From: an uncultured Selenomonadales bacterium
GTDB taxonomy: Bacteria > Bacillota > Negativicutes > Selenomonadales > Selenomonadaceae
DNA: 64,000 bases
Reading direction: 5' to 3'
Assembly (NCBI GenBank): GCA_900315155.1
Contig: OMYB01000005.1
Coordinates: 75,284 to 139,283, forward strand
Part shown: positions 1-7,452 of the stretch, one piece after another
How the letters are laid out: each line of letters starts with the position of its first letter
How positions within the stretch are numbered: position 1 is the first letter of the stretch
Position numbers and translations under genes: made by a program
Notes under the pieces: generated by a model
Database searches by the model: none
Told to the model about the DNA's origin: nothing
What the model saw: the letters and a program-made list of their open reading frames with translations, nothing else

Positions 1-2
1 TA

Positions 3-380
3 ACGAGTAATGATACGGGAAGAATCGTGTCGAGCAAAGACACCGATATACCGGTATGGAATCGTTATTATACGACGATTGTGGTTCCGAACGATATTCA
101 GGTCAGTTTTGAGAATTCGCCGGAACCAGGATCGGATGATTTTGCCATTATCGTTTCTTTGTATGGTAATATTCACATACCGAATGGAGTTACCTTCAGA
201 GGTATCTTATATGCACCAAATGGCACGGTGCGAATCGATGGAACGGCAAAAATTGATGGTAATGTCATTGCCCAGCAGATTTTGATGTCAACGCCTGGAC
301 AGAGTGTACGCGGAAAAAATTATGTACGCCATACGACAACGGGATATACCGGCACGCCAGTAGTCACGTTGATACCGTGA
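3..380 (+). CDS. 3' end of a surface or pilus-associated-like protein (partial)
   Basis: The frame is open to the window edge, so only the last 125 residues are present and the true start lies outside. The visible part is beta-strand rich, with short hydrophobic strands separated by Gly/Asn/Asp turns, including a GILYAPNGTVRIDG segment followed by KIDGNVIAQQ. That pattern resembles the bactofilin/DUF7305-type right-handed repeats in extracellular or type IV pilus-associated proteins. This family guess is from pattern only. There is no membrane segment or anchor at the C-terminus, which ends in TPVVTLIP. Base composition is visibly more AT-rich than the core genes downstream, consistent with an accessory surface gene. 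A hairpin with a T-run follows 24 bases after the stop. Confidence 0.55.
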   Translation, partial: TSNDTGRIVSSKDTDIPVWNRYYTTIVVPNDIQVSFENSPEPGSDDFAIIVSLYGNIHIPNGVTFRGILYAPNGTVRIDGTAKIDGNVIAQQILMSTPGQSVRGKNYVRHTTTGYTGTPVVTLIP

Positions 381-404
381 TAAAATACCATTCAGTAAAC
401 TATC

Positions 405-428
405 GTCATGAATAGGTTCATGACTTTT
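405..428 (+). terminator. Rho-independent terminator
   Basis: Eight-base arms GTCATGAA/TTCATGAC with a four-base loop, followed by TTTT. It ends the partial gene that enters from the left edge. Confidence 0.7.
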
Positions 429-458
429 GCGTCCCTATCCTCGGACGAAATGAACCGT

Positions 459-499
459 AAAAAAGCAGCCCGGACTTTGTATATCCGGACTGCTTTTCT
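459..499. terminator. Bidirectional terminator hairpin
   Basis: Arms AAAAGCAG...CTGCTTTT with an inner CCGGA/TCCGG stem. The minus-strand side runs into seven T, so it would stop transcripts leaving the toxin-antitoxin/pseudogene region leftwards. The plus side has a shorter T-run. Confidence 0.65.
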
Positions 500-526
500 C
501 ATATGCGAAAACAGAATCGGCGGCTG

Positions 527-775
527 GCTCAGCGGATGAGCTTTTTCAGCTTTTCGGGCGGCAGCATTTCGGTGAGGCCCATGATGCTCAGGACCTGTTT
601 CAGGGCGATTTCCATGCCGCGCGTGGTCTTGACGACGAAGTCGGCGTCTTTTCAGCCGTTGAAAACGTGATTCTTTTCGTAGTACTGCAGGAGGTCCTTG
701 ATCTCCATGTTCGTGTAGCCGATCTGCAGCAGGTGCTCGATGAGGCAGACGTAGTCGGTCATGAGATAGATCGAG
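527..775. repeat. Direct repeat copy A (duplicate of 1707-1955)
   Basis: About 249 bases match 1707-1955 with roughly ten mismatches and no indels, counted by eye. It is the 3' part of the guanylate-kinase-like gene. Similarity stops abruptly at 775/776, two bases before the stop codon of the toxin gene. Confidence 0.9.
529..775 (-). pseudogene. 3' fragment of the guanylate-kinase-like gene
   Basis: This is the C-terminal third of the protein encoded intact at 1709-2290, in the same orientation and ending in a matching stop codon (TGA at 529-531). It has no start region. The codon matching a Trp of the intact protein (TGG at 1832-1834) is TGA here (652-654), so it cannot encode even the C-terminal piece in full. 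The remaining mismatches are scattered substitutions. It is best read as the leftover of a duplication linked to arrival of the toxin-antitoxin pair between the two copies. Confidence 0.9.
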
Positions 776-777
776 GC

Positions 778-1116
778 CTATAAGTGATACATCATGCTGA
801 TGTATCGCTCAATCACGCCAATGTCGATGGGATGCAGTTCACCAACTTTATCCACAAAGTCAGAGCGCTGCAGACGTAGTAATTTTGAGATTCGTACGGT
901 AGATGGCTTTGTCAGCCCAGCATAATGCCACTTTTGTAAGGCATATTCTCCCCTGAAGGAATCCATGCGTGGTGGATGAGATGTGATTTTCAGAGAAAGC
1001 ACAATGCAGGTCTGGTTCTCCAGCACTAGTACCGGACGGCGCTTCGCTTCCTCTGGGTGATCTTCAAAATAGACTTCTGCCCACCAAACTTCCCAAGGCT
1101 GTGGATCATTCATCAT
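778..1116 (-). CDS. PemK/MazF-like type II toxin
   Basis: The protein has 112 residues. WEVWWAEVYF near the N-terminus, then KRRPVLVLEN, a central KITS segment and AGLTKPSTVRISKLL follow the pattern of MazF/PemK-type endoribonuclease toxins, which cleave mRNA. ATG codons at 1114-1116 and 1111-1113 are both possible; the longer open frame upstream lies inside the antitoxin gene and is not needed. It overlaps the end of the upstream antitoxin-like gene by 11 bases, typical of coupled toxin-antitoxin pairs. Its stop codon (778-780) lies immediately at the junction with the duplicated gene fragment, so the element ends almost exactly with the toxin gene. The toxin assignment is good at fold level; RNA target specificity cannot be told. 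Confidence 0.75.
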   Translation of the reverse strand: MMNDPQPWEVWWAEVYFEDHPEEAKRRPVLVLENQTCIVLSLKITSHPPRMDSFRGEYALQKWHYAGLTKPSTVRISKLLRLQRSDFVDKVGELHPIDIGVIERYISMMYHL

Positions 1117-1654
1117 CGTTCCAATCCTCCGGAAGAATGTAATGGCCCGCAGCATTTCGATGACCGATAAAGTCGGCTTCATGGAAGTCAGGCATTTTGA
1201 ATGTTGGCATCGATGGAAGTTTGGAGAAGTATGCCTTCATGCTATCTTTGCTGATGATGGCTCCTCTGCCCTCTCGTTTTGCCAGGCTCCAGGGGGTGCC
1301 TGGCTGATGCGTCATCTCTACAAGACCTGCTGTTGAATAACGGTCATAGGCATGCAAGATGTCGATGAGAAGACGGCTTTCCTGTTTGGTGAAATGAGAT
1401 GCATAATCCTCATCCATGACGCCTTTTATTTTGTCTCTGCCAGATGTTTTTAGGCGATGGTAGATGGGCGGAACAACAGGTCCATAATCCCAGGCCTCAA
1501 TTTCGTCTGTGAATAATGGTTTCCCATAGCGGGCAAGGCTCCATCCTTGAGCAAAGTAAAGAAGTTTATTGATACGCATATTGGTCATATTATTCTCTGG
1601 ATCATTCAGTGCTGAGTCAATGAAAAAATCAGCAACGTAATGTACTTTACACAT
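1106..1654 (-). CDS. Panacea/DUF4065 (SocA-like) antitoxin
   Basis: The protein has 182 residues. It begins with a DFFIDSALND helix and MRINKLLYFAQGWSLARYGK, then EAWDYGPVVPPIYHRLK, the hallmark of the DUF4065/Panacea domain found in SocA-like proteins and in many antitoxins. Members pair with unrelated toxins; here the partner is the PemK-like protein encoded next, overlapping by 11 bases. The start at 1654 is fixed by GGAGGTG seven bases upstream. The expected role is to bind and neutralise the toxin and possibly to regulate the pair's promoter. The two genes are more AT-rich than the housekeeping genes to the right, which fits horizontal acquisition. Confidence 0.8.
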   Translation of the reverse strand: MCKVHYVADFFIDSALNDPENNMTNMRINKLLYFAQGWSLARYGKPLFTDEIEAWDYGPVVPPIYHRLKTSGRDKIKGVMDEDYASHFTKQESRLLIDILHAYDRYSTAGLVEMTHQPGTPWSLAKREGRGAIISKDSMKAYFSKLPSMPTFKMPDFHEADFIGHRNAAGHYILPEDWNDDE

Positions 1655-1694
1655 CGAGTATCACCTCCATGGAAATATTTTTGAATGCTGGAAG

Positions 1695-1723
1695 AATCTC
1701 ATCCATGCTCAGCGGATGAGATT
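1695..1723. repeat. Perfect inverted repeat at the kinase-like gene end
   Basis: Arms AATCTCATCC and GGATGAGATT are exact reverse complements around a nine-base spacer that holds the stop codon of the kinase-like gene. On the plus strand a short T-run follows. It could be a weak terminator, or a site used when the toxin-antitoxin element arrived. The truncated copy at 527 lacks the left arm. Confidence 0.6.
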
Positions 1724-1955
1724 TTTCAGCTTTTCGGGCGGCAGCATTTCGGTGAGGCCCATGATGCTCAGGACCTGTTTCAGGGCGATTTGCATGCCGC
1801 GCGTGGTCTTGACGACGAAGTCGGCGTCTTTCCAGCCGTTGAAGACGTGATTTTTTTCGTAGTACTGCAGGAGATCCTTGATTTCCACATTCGTGTAGCC
1901 AATCTGCAGCAGGTGCTCGATGAGGCAGACGTAGTCGGTCATGAGATAGATCGAG
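1707..1955. repeat. Direct repeat copy B (inside the intact kinase-like gene)
   Basis: Partner of 527-775, exactly 1180 bases away and in the same orientation. The toxin-antitoxin pair occupies the space between the two copies. Confidence 0.9.
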
Positions 1956-2290
1956 ACCATATTGTCGCGCAGGAGGCGGCGCATCTGCTTGACGCCGTTG
2001 CCGTCGAGGATGGCGAGGTTGATCGGGTGCTCGCGCAGGGCATCCGTCATGTCCTTTTTGCGGATGCCGTAGTAGGCACCGAGATAGGTAAAGCTGGCGA
2101 TGTAGGTGTGTTTATTGAATTCCTGAGCCGTTACGGTTTTCTGGATGTTCCGGCTCGGATCGGTATCCTTGAAGTCCGCATTGGTCGTGTACAACGGTAC
2201 GTAGTTGATGCCGAGCTTGATCAGCGGCTCGATCAAAGATGCCTTGCCTGCACCGTGCGGGCCGGTCAGGATGAAAAGCTTACTTGGCAC
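1709..2290 (-). CDS. Guanylate-kinase-like P-loop protein
   Basis: The protein has 193 residues. The N-terminal KLFILTGPHGAGKASLIEPL is a Walker A loop in guanylate-kinase style, followed by VPLYTTNADFKDTDPSRN, which takes the place of the GMP-binding TTR.PR..E segment. FKDTDPSRN departs from the canonical motif, and Thr is missing from GKS/T (GKA), so GMP kinase activity is uncertain and this is probably not the housekeeping gmk. The C-terminal part contains WKDADFVVKTTRGMQIAL, like the NDD/ADVVV region of the family. ATG at 2290 gives the full P-loop. The gene is monocistronic, with a long structured leader upstream. Confidence 0.7.
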   Translation of the reverse strand: MPSKLFILTGPHGAGKASLIEPLIKLGINYVPLYTTNADFKDTDPSRNIQKTVTAQEFNKHTYIASFTYLGAYYGIRKKDMTDALREHPINLAILDGNGVKQMRRLLRDNMVSIYLMTDYVCLIEHLLQIGYTNVEIKDLLQYYEKNHVFNGWKDADFVVKTTRGMQIALKQVLSIMGLTEMLPPEKLKNLIR

Positions 2291-2444
2291 AGTGAATCGC
2301 TTCCTTTATTCCATCAAAATCCCTTTACTCTGGCGGTCAGGCATATCGGAAACTACAAAGGCAGGAACTACCGAACGTTCCTGCCTTTGCTGCCTCTATA
2401 CCTACTGCCTCCCGTGGATGCCGTTGGCATCCACAGTTCTCCCA
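2291..2444 (-). promoter_or_regulatory. Structured leader of the kinase-like gene
   Basis: The roughly 150-base leader between the predicted promoter and the start codon holds two perfect hairpins: 2414-2434 (nine-base arms GTGGATGCC/GGCATCCAC, three-base loop) and 2357-2388 (twelve-base arms AAAGGCAGGAAC/GTTCCTGCCTTT). Neither is followed by a T-run, so they are not simple terminators. No riboswitch class is recognised. Bases 2480-2600 on the right show nothing else beyond the ppx ribosome binding site. Confidence 0.45.
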
Positions 2445-2450
2445 CCTATT

Positions 2451-2479
2451 ATGATACAACAATGTTACTGCATTTTCAA
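2451..2479 (-). promoter_or_regulatory. Promoter for the kinase-like gene
   Basis: Minus-strand TTGAAA (2479-2474), 17-base spacer, TATCAT (2456-2451). Confidence 0.5.
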
Positions 2480-2600
2480 TAGGAATTCGGATTTTCTGCC
2501 GAATCGACAGGGAAACGGAAGTGGGCGGCGAATAGGGAATAGGAGAAGGTATCGCAAAAATGGCTTGGCTGCCTCGGGCGGCGGATTGATGAGGTGTATC

Positions 2601-3512
2601 ATGCTTTACGGGATTATCGATATCGGGTCGAATACGATGCGTCTGGCCATCTATCTCATCGAGGGGCAGCGCATGGAGATGCTCATGAAGAAAAAGGAGC
2701 TCGTTGGACTCGCGGGCTACCTGAAGGACGGCGTCATGCAGCCGGAGGGCATCGACCGGGCGGCGGAGGTGCTGCAGGGGTTCCAATCGTTCCTCGCGAC
2801 GTTCCGCATCACGCAGGTCGTCGCCTTCACGACGGCGGCACTGCGCAATGCCAAGAACAGCAAGGAGGCCGTTGCCGCACTCGAAGCACGCACGGGACTG
2901 AAGATCCGCGTGATCACGGGCGAGGAAGAGGCCACGTTTGATTTTATCGGCGCGACGCATGATCTCACGAACGACGCGGGTATCCTGCTCGATGTGGGCG
3001 GCGGCAGCACGGAAATCGTCGCCTACAGCGGCGAGGAAATCGAGGAGAAAGTCAGCCTGCCCATCGGGTCGCTGGCCCTGCGCACGGACTATGTGCAGGG
3101 GGTGCTGCCGCTGCGCGAGGAGTGCCTGCGCATGCATGAGCGCGCCGAGGGCGTCCTCGCGGGACTCATGGGATTTGAGAATCTTGCCTCGCCCGAGATC
3201 GTCGGCATCGGCGGCACGTTCAAGGGAGCAAATGCGCTCTATAACCTCGTCTACAATCAGCCAGCCACGAACAAGCGCATGGAGACCAGGCTCATGCGCG
3301 GGCTCATCGAGGATTTCCAGATCGACGATGGCATGACCGAGCCCATGACCATCCAGCTCATGAAGGCCGTCCCGGACCGCATGCACACGATCATCCCCGG
3401 CCTCATCATCGCCGACGTCATCGCGCGCCGCTTCCACGCGCGCAACATCATATACAGCGACTCGGGCGTGCGTGAGGGCTTTATCTACGCGGAAATCATC
3501 GGGAAAAAGTAA
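2601..3512 (+). CDS. ppx: Ppx/GppA exopolyphosphatase family phosphatase
   Basis: The protein has 303 residues and belongs to the ASKHA (actin-like) fold. YGIIDIGSNTMRLAIY at the N-terminus is the phosphate-1 loop, DVGGGSTEIV in the middle is the phosphate-2 loop, and GIGGTFK follows in the C-terminal lobe. The family removes terminal phosphate from polyphosphate or converts pppGpp to ppGpp. The length matches the short single-module members without the C-terminal HD domain. The ATG at 2601 is chosen because the signature loop begins four residues later and GAGG lies just upstream; the frame is open much further left but carries no family signal there. A terminator overlaps its stop codon. 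Confidence 0.88.
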   Translation: MLYGIIDIGSNTMRLAIYLIEGQRMEMLMKKKELVGLAGYLKDGVMQPEGIDRAAEVLQGFQSFLATFRITQVVAFTTAALRNAKNSKEAVAALEARTGLKIRVITGEEEATFDFIGATHDLTNDAGILLDVGGGSTEIVAYSGEEIEEKVSLPIGSLALRTDYVQGVLPLREECLRMHERAEGVLAGLMGFENLASPEIVGIGGTFKGANALYNLVYNQPATNKRMETRLMRGLIEDFQIDDGMTEPMTIQLMKAVPDRMHTIIPGLIIADVIARRFHARNIIYSDSGVREGFIYAEIIGKK

Positions 3513-3533
3513 GGCCGCTGCTGTGGCTTTTTT
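3511..3533 (+). terminator. Terminator overlapping the ppx stop
   Basis: Eight-base stem with G-U pairs (AAGGCCGC/GTGGCTTT), four-base loop, run of T to 3533. Confidence 0.6.
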
Positions 3534-3543
3534 CGGTAAAAAA

Positions 3544-3552
3544 TGGTATAAT
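3544..3552 (+). promoter_or_regulatory. gyrA extended -10 promoter
   Basis: TGG-TATAAT (TATAAT at 3547-3552) is an extended -10 element. No good -35 is visible 17 bases upstream, where the ppx terminator sits. Confidence 0.55.
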
Positions 3553-3597
3553 TAATTGTTTACGAGACGAATAAAATTTTGATTTTGAGGTGAGATT

Positions 3598-6027
3598 GTG
3601 GATTTTGGTCAGGGTAAGGTAGTCCCCGTCGATCTGGCGAAGGAGATGCGCACGTCGTACATCGATTACTCGATGAGTGTTATCGTGTCGCGCGCGCTGC
3701 CGGACGTCCGGGATGGCCTCAAGCCTGTGCATCGCCGCATCCTTTACGCGATGCAGGAAGCGGGCATGGGCTCGGGGAAACCATATAAGAAATCGGCGCG
3801 TATCGTCGGTGAAGTCCTCGGTAAATATCATCCGCATGGTGACTCCTCGGTCTATGACGCCATCGTGCGTATGGCACAGGATTTCTCGATGCGCTATATG
3901 CTCGCGGATGGCCACGGCAACTTCGGCTCGGTCGATGGCGACCCGGCCGCTGCCATGCGTTATACCGAGGTCCGTATGTCGAAAATCTCGGAGCTCATGC
4001 TCCAGGATATCGACAAGGACACGGTCGATTTCGTGCCGAACTACGATGAATCGCTGAAGGAGCCGTCGGTGCTGCCGGCGAAGTTCCCGCAGCTCCTCGT
4101 CAACGGCACGAGCGGTATCGCCGTCGGTATGGCGACGAATATCCCGCCGCATAACATGGGTGAGGTCATCGATGGCACGCTCATGCTCATCGATAACCCG
4201 GATGCGACGGTCGAGGAGCTCATGCAGGTCATCAAGGGACCGGATTTCCCGACGGCCGGCCTCATCCTTGGTACGGAGGGCATCCGCCAGGCCTACATGA
4301 CGGGTCGCGGTGTCATCAAGATGCGCGCGAACGCCCACATCGAGACGATGTCGAACGGCAAGCCGCGCATCATCGTCACGGAGCTGCCGTATCAGGTCAA
4401 TAAAGCGCGTCTCGTCGAGAAAATCGCCGAGCTCGTGCGCAACAAGGAAATCGAGGGCATCACGGACCTGCGCGATGAGTCCGACCGCAACGGTATGCGC
4501 GTCGTCGTCGAGCTGCGTCGCGATGCGAATGCGAACGTCATCCTGAACCAGCTCTACAAGCACACGCAGCTGCAGGAGAGCTTCGGTACGATCATGCTCG
4601 CGCTCGTCGATGGCAAGCCGAAGGTCCTGAACCTCAAGGAAATCCTGCACTACTACATCAAGCATCAGGAAGACGTCATCACCCGCCGTACGAAGTACGA
4701 GCTCGCGAAGGCGGAGGCACGCGCCCACATCCTCGAAGGCTTGACGATCGCACTCGATCATCTCGATGCCGTCATTACGACGATCCGCGAGAGCCGCACG
4801 GCCGATATCGCCCGCACGGCCCTCATGGAGAACTTCAAGCTCTCGGAGAAACAGGCTCAGGCCATCCTGGACCTGCGCCTGCAGCGCCTGACCGGCCTCG
4901 AACGCGAGAAGATCGAGGAAGAGTATCAGGAGACGTTGAAGGCCATCGAGGAGTACAAAGCTATCCTCGCGGACGAGAGCCGCATCCTCGGCATCATCAA
5001 GGATGAGCTCACGCAGGTCAAGGAGAAATACGGCGATGAGCGCCGCACGCGCATCACGATCGATACGTCCGAGCTCAACGTCGAGGACCTCATCGCGGAG
5101 GAAGACGTCGTCATCACACTCACGCATAACAACTACATCAAGCGCATGCCAATCGATACCTATCGCCGCCAGAACCGCGGCGGCAAGGGCATCAAGGGCA
5201 TGGGCACGAAGAATGAGGATTTTGTCGAGAGCATGCTCATCACGACGACGCATCACACAATCCTGTTCTTCACGAGCCGCGGCCGCGTCTACCACCTGAA
5301 GGCCTACGAGATCAACGAGGCCAGCCGTCAGGCGAAGGGCACGGCGATCATCAACCTGCTGCAGCTCGAGCCGAACGAGTCGATCACGGCCATCATCCAG
5401 GTCAAGGAGTTCCGTCCGGATCACTTCCTGTTCATGGCGACGCGCAAGGGTATCGTCAAGAAAACGGATATCATGGAGTTCCGCAACCTGCATAAGGGCG
5501 GCCTCATCGCCATCAAGCTCGATGACGACGATGATCTCATCGGCGTCAAGTTCACGGACGGCAACAACTACATCATGCTCGGCACAAAGGATGGTCAGGC
5601 CATCTCGTTTTCCGAGCAGGATGTCCGCTCCATGGGCCGCACGGCGCGCGGTGTCAAGGGCATCAGCCTGAAGTATGGCGATATCGTCGTCGGCATGGAC
5701 GTCATGCGCCACAACGCCGATGTGCTCACGGTTACGGCGGGCGGCTACGGCAAGCGCACGGCGACGGACGAGTACCGCGCCCAGACGCGTGGCGGCAAGG
5801 GCCTCATCAACCTGAAGGTCACGGAAAAGACCGGCCCGGTCATCGGGTTCAAGGTCGTCCATGAGAACCAGGAGCTCATGCTCATCACGACGGGTGGCAT
5901 TGTCATCCGCACGAACATCGCGGATATCTCCACGATCAGCCGCAACACGCAGGGCGTCAAGCTCATGGACATCGCCGAAGACGATCAGGTGGCATCCATG
6001 GCTACAATGGATCAGAAAAACGACTGA
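3598..6027 (+). CDS. gyrA: DNA gyrase subunit A
   Basis: The protein has 809 residues and forms the DNA breakage-reunion subunit of gyrase with GyrB. The start is GTG, preceded by GAGGTGAG. Catalytic tyrosine Y122 lies in [11 protein letters not shown]. The quinolone-determining positions are S83 and D87 in HGDSSVYDA, i.e. the susceptible wild-type residues in E. coli numbering. The winged-helix/tower region spans about 30-490, and the C-terminal beta-pinwheel starts with the GyrA box QNRGGKG at 525-531, which marks gyrase rather than topoisomerase IV. gyrB is not adjacent in this window. The gene is monocistronic and ends at a strong bidirectional terminator. Confidence 0.97.
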   Translation: MDFGQGKVVPVDLAKEMRTSYIDYSMSVIVSRALPDVRDGLKPVHRRILYAMQEAGMGSGKPYKKSARIVGEVLGKYHPHGDSSVYDAIVRMAQDFSMRYMLADGHGNFGSVDGDPAAAMRYTEVRMSKISELMLQDIDKDTVDFVPNYDESLKEPSVLPAKFPQLLVNGTSGIAVGMATNIPPHNMGEVIDGTLMLIDNPDATVEELMQVIKGPDFPTAGLILGTEGIRQAYMTGRGVIKMRANAHIETMSNGKPRIIVTELPYQVNKARLVEKIAELVRNKEIEGITDLRDESDRNGMRVVVELRRDANANVILNQLYKHTQLQESFGTIMLALVDGKPKVLNLKEILHYYIKHQEDVITRRTKYELAKAEARAHILEGLTIALDHLDAVITTIRESRTADIARTALMENFKLSEKQAQAILDLRLQRLTGLEREKIEEEYQETLKAIEEYKAILADESRILGIIKDELTQVKEKYGDERRTRITIDTSELNVEDLIAEEDVVITLTHNNYIKRMPIDTYRRQNRGGKGIKGMGTKNEDFVESMLITTTHHTILFFTSRGRVYHLKAYEINEASRQAKGTAIINLLQLEPNESITAIIQVKEFRPDHFLFMATRKGIVKKTDIMEFRNLHKGGLIAIKLDDDDDLIGVKFTDGNNYIMLGTKDGQAISFSEQDVRSMGRTARGVKGISLKYGDIVVGMDVMRHNADVLTVTAGGYGKRTATDEYRAQTRGGKGLINLKVTEKTGPVIGFKVVHENQELMLITTGGIVIRTNIADISTISRNTQGVKLMDIAEDDQVASMATMDQKND

Positions 6028-6057
6028 TTTTTACCTCAACGGGAATCTACCGATAGC

Positions 6058-6101
6058 AAGAAGGCATCTGCACGGGAATGGTGCAGATGCCTTCTTTTTT
6101 G
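6058..6101. terminator. Bidirectional terminator gyrA / malic enzyme
   Basis: Sixteen-base perfect arms around a seven-base loop, with T on both sides. It serves the convergent gyrA and malic enzyme genes. Confidence 0.85.
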
Positions 6102-6125
6102 TTTCTGTGGATGAGATAAAGAATC

Positions 6126-7358
6126 TTATTTCTTGAGGAGCTGACGCGTGTGTTCCGCGACCGCTTCCGGCGTGACGTCCTTGCGGCGTGCCACGCCCGT
6201 TTCGATGGCTGCCTTGGCGACGGCGCTGGCGACGGCCGGGGCTGCCTCCGGGTCGAACGGGCTCGTGATGACGTGATCTGCGCTGAGCTCTGCGTCGCTC
6301 ACGAGATCGGCGAGGGCGTGGGCGGCGGCGGCGCACATCTCGTCGTTGATTTCCGTTGCACGCACGTCGAGCGCGCCGCGGAAGATGCCCGGGAAAGCGA
6401 GCAGGTTGTTGACCTGGTTCGGATAGTCGGAGCGGCCCGTCGCGATGACGCTGACACCGGCGGCTTTGGCCTCCTCTGGCAGGATTTCCGGCGTCGGGTT
6501 CGCCATAGCCATGACAATCGGGTCCTTATGCATGGTCTTTACCATGTCCTGCGTGAGCAGGCCCGCTTTCGATACGCCGATGAAGACGTCGGCGTCTTTG
6601 ATGACGTCCGCGAGCGTGCCCGCCCGGTGCGCCGGGTTCGTGATTTTGGCGATGTCGTCCTTGTACGGGTTCATGCCGTCCGGGCGGCCCTCATAGATCG
6701 CGCCGAGCGTATCGCAGAGGACGATGTCCTTGGCACCCATGCTGTGGATGAGGCGCGTGATGGCCTGTCCGGCAGCACCGGCACCGTTGACGACGAACCG
6801 TACCTGCGTGAAGTCGCGGCCCGTGAGCTTGAACGCATTGATGAGCGCGGAGACGACGACGATGGCCGTGCCGTGCTGATCATCGTGGAATACAGGGATG
6901 TTGAGCTTCTTGCGGAGTTCATTTTCGATATCGAAGCACTGCGGTGCCTTGATATCCTCAAGGTTTATGCCGCCAAAGCCCGGTGCGATGAGCTCGACGG
7001 CGCGGACGACCTCATCGGGATCCTGCGTGTCGAGGCAGATCGGGAAGGCGTCGACGCCGGCGAAGCCTTTGAAGAGGATGGCCTTGCCCTCCATGACGGG
7101 GAGCCCGGCGCCCGCGCCGATGTTGCCGAGACCGAGTACGGCCGTGCCGTTCGTAACGACGGCGACCATGTTGCCCTTTGCCGTGTAATCGTAAATTTTC
7201 TCCGGGTCATCTTTTATGGCCAGGCACGGAGCCGCGACGCCTGGGGAGTAGGCAAGCGTGAGGTCTTTCGATTCCTTCAGCGGAACTTTGCTGACGACCT
7301 CGATTTTTCCTTGATGTTCTTTATGTAAACGTAAAGCTTCTTCCTGTACATTACGCAT
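6126..7358 (-). CDS. NAD(P)-dependent malic enzyme (oxaloacetate-decarboxylating)
   Basis: The protein has 410 residues, the short bacterial type. It converts malate to pyruvate and CO2. LTLAYSPGVAAPC near residue 35 contains the catalytic tyrosine region; NGTAVLGLGNIG and MEGKAILFK provide the substrate lysine. FGGINLEDI and HDDQHGTA are metal-binding acidic segments. The nucleotide-binding site is VVNGAGAAGQA. The start at 7358 gives the usual N-terminus and is preceded by a purine-rich AAAGGAG. It stands alone, convergent with gyrA and separated from the LCP gene. In succinate/propionate-forming anaerobes this enzyme links C4 acids to pyruvate. Cofactor choice (NAD or NADP) cannot be read with certainty. 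Confidence 0.93.
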   Translation of the reverse strand: MRNVQEEALRLHKEHQGKIEVVSKVPLKESKDLTLAYSPGVAAPCLAIKDDPEKIYDYTAKGNMVAVVTNGTAVLGLGNIGAGAGLPVMEGKAILFKGFAGVDAFPICLDTQDPDEVVRAVELIAPGFGGINLEDIKAPQCFDIENELRKKLNIPVFHDDQHGTAIVVVSALINAFKLTGRDFTQVRFVVNGAGAAGQAITRLIHSMGAKDIVLCDTLGAIYEGRPDGMNPYKDDIAKITNPAHRAGTLADVIKDADVFIGVSKAGLLTQDMVKTMHKDPIVMAMANPTPEILPEEAKAAGVSVIATGRSDYPNQVNNLLAFPGIFRGALDVRATEINDEMCAAAAHALADLVSDAELSADHVITSPFDPEAAPAVASAVAKAAIETGVARRKDVTPEAVAEHTRQLLKK

Positions 7359-7452
7359 AGTGATTGCTCCTTTCGATACAACTCTGGATAACGTGCCCTA
7401 TTCTATCGCAGCACGGCGGGGTTGTCTGTGCCTTTGGTTACAAAAGGCAGGA

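Noticed and set aside
1685..2482. 265-codon plus-strand open frame opposite the kinase-like gene
   Set aside because: It is the antisense of a gene with a recognisable P-loop, rich in Ala/Val/Asp/Leu, without its own ribosome binding site.
3496..5862. 788-codon open frame antisense to gyrA
   Set aside because: Arg/Asp/Val-rich shadow caused by GC-rich wobble positions of gyrA. No start signal or recognisable domain. The same holds for other long antisense frames, e.g. opposite ppx, the PTS genes, gdpP and the lon-type gene.
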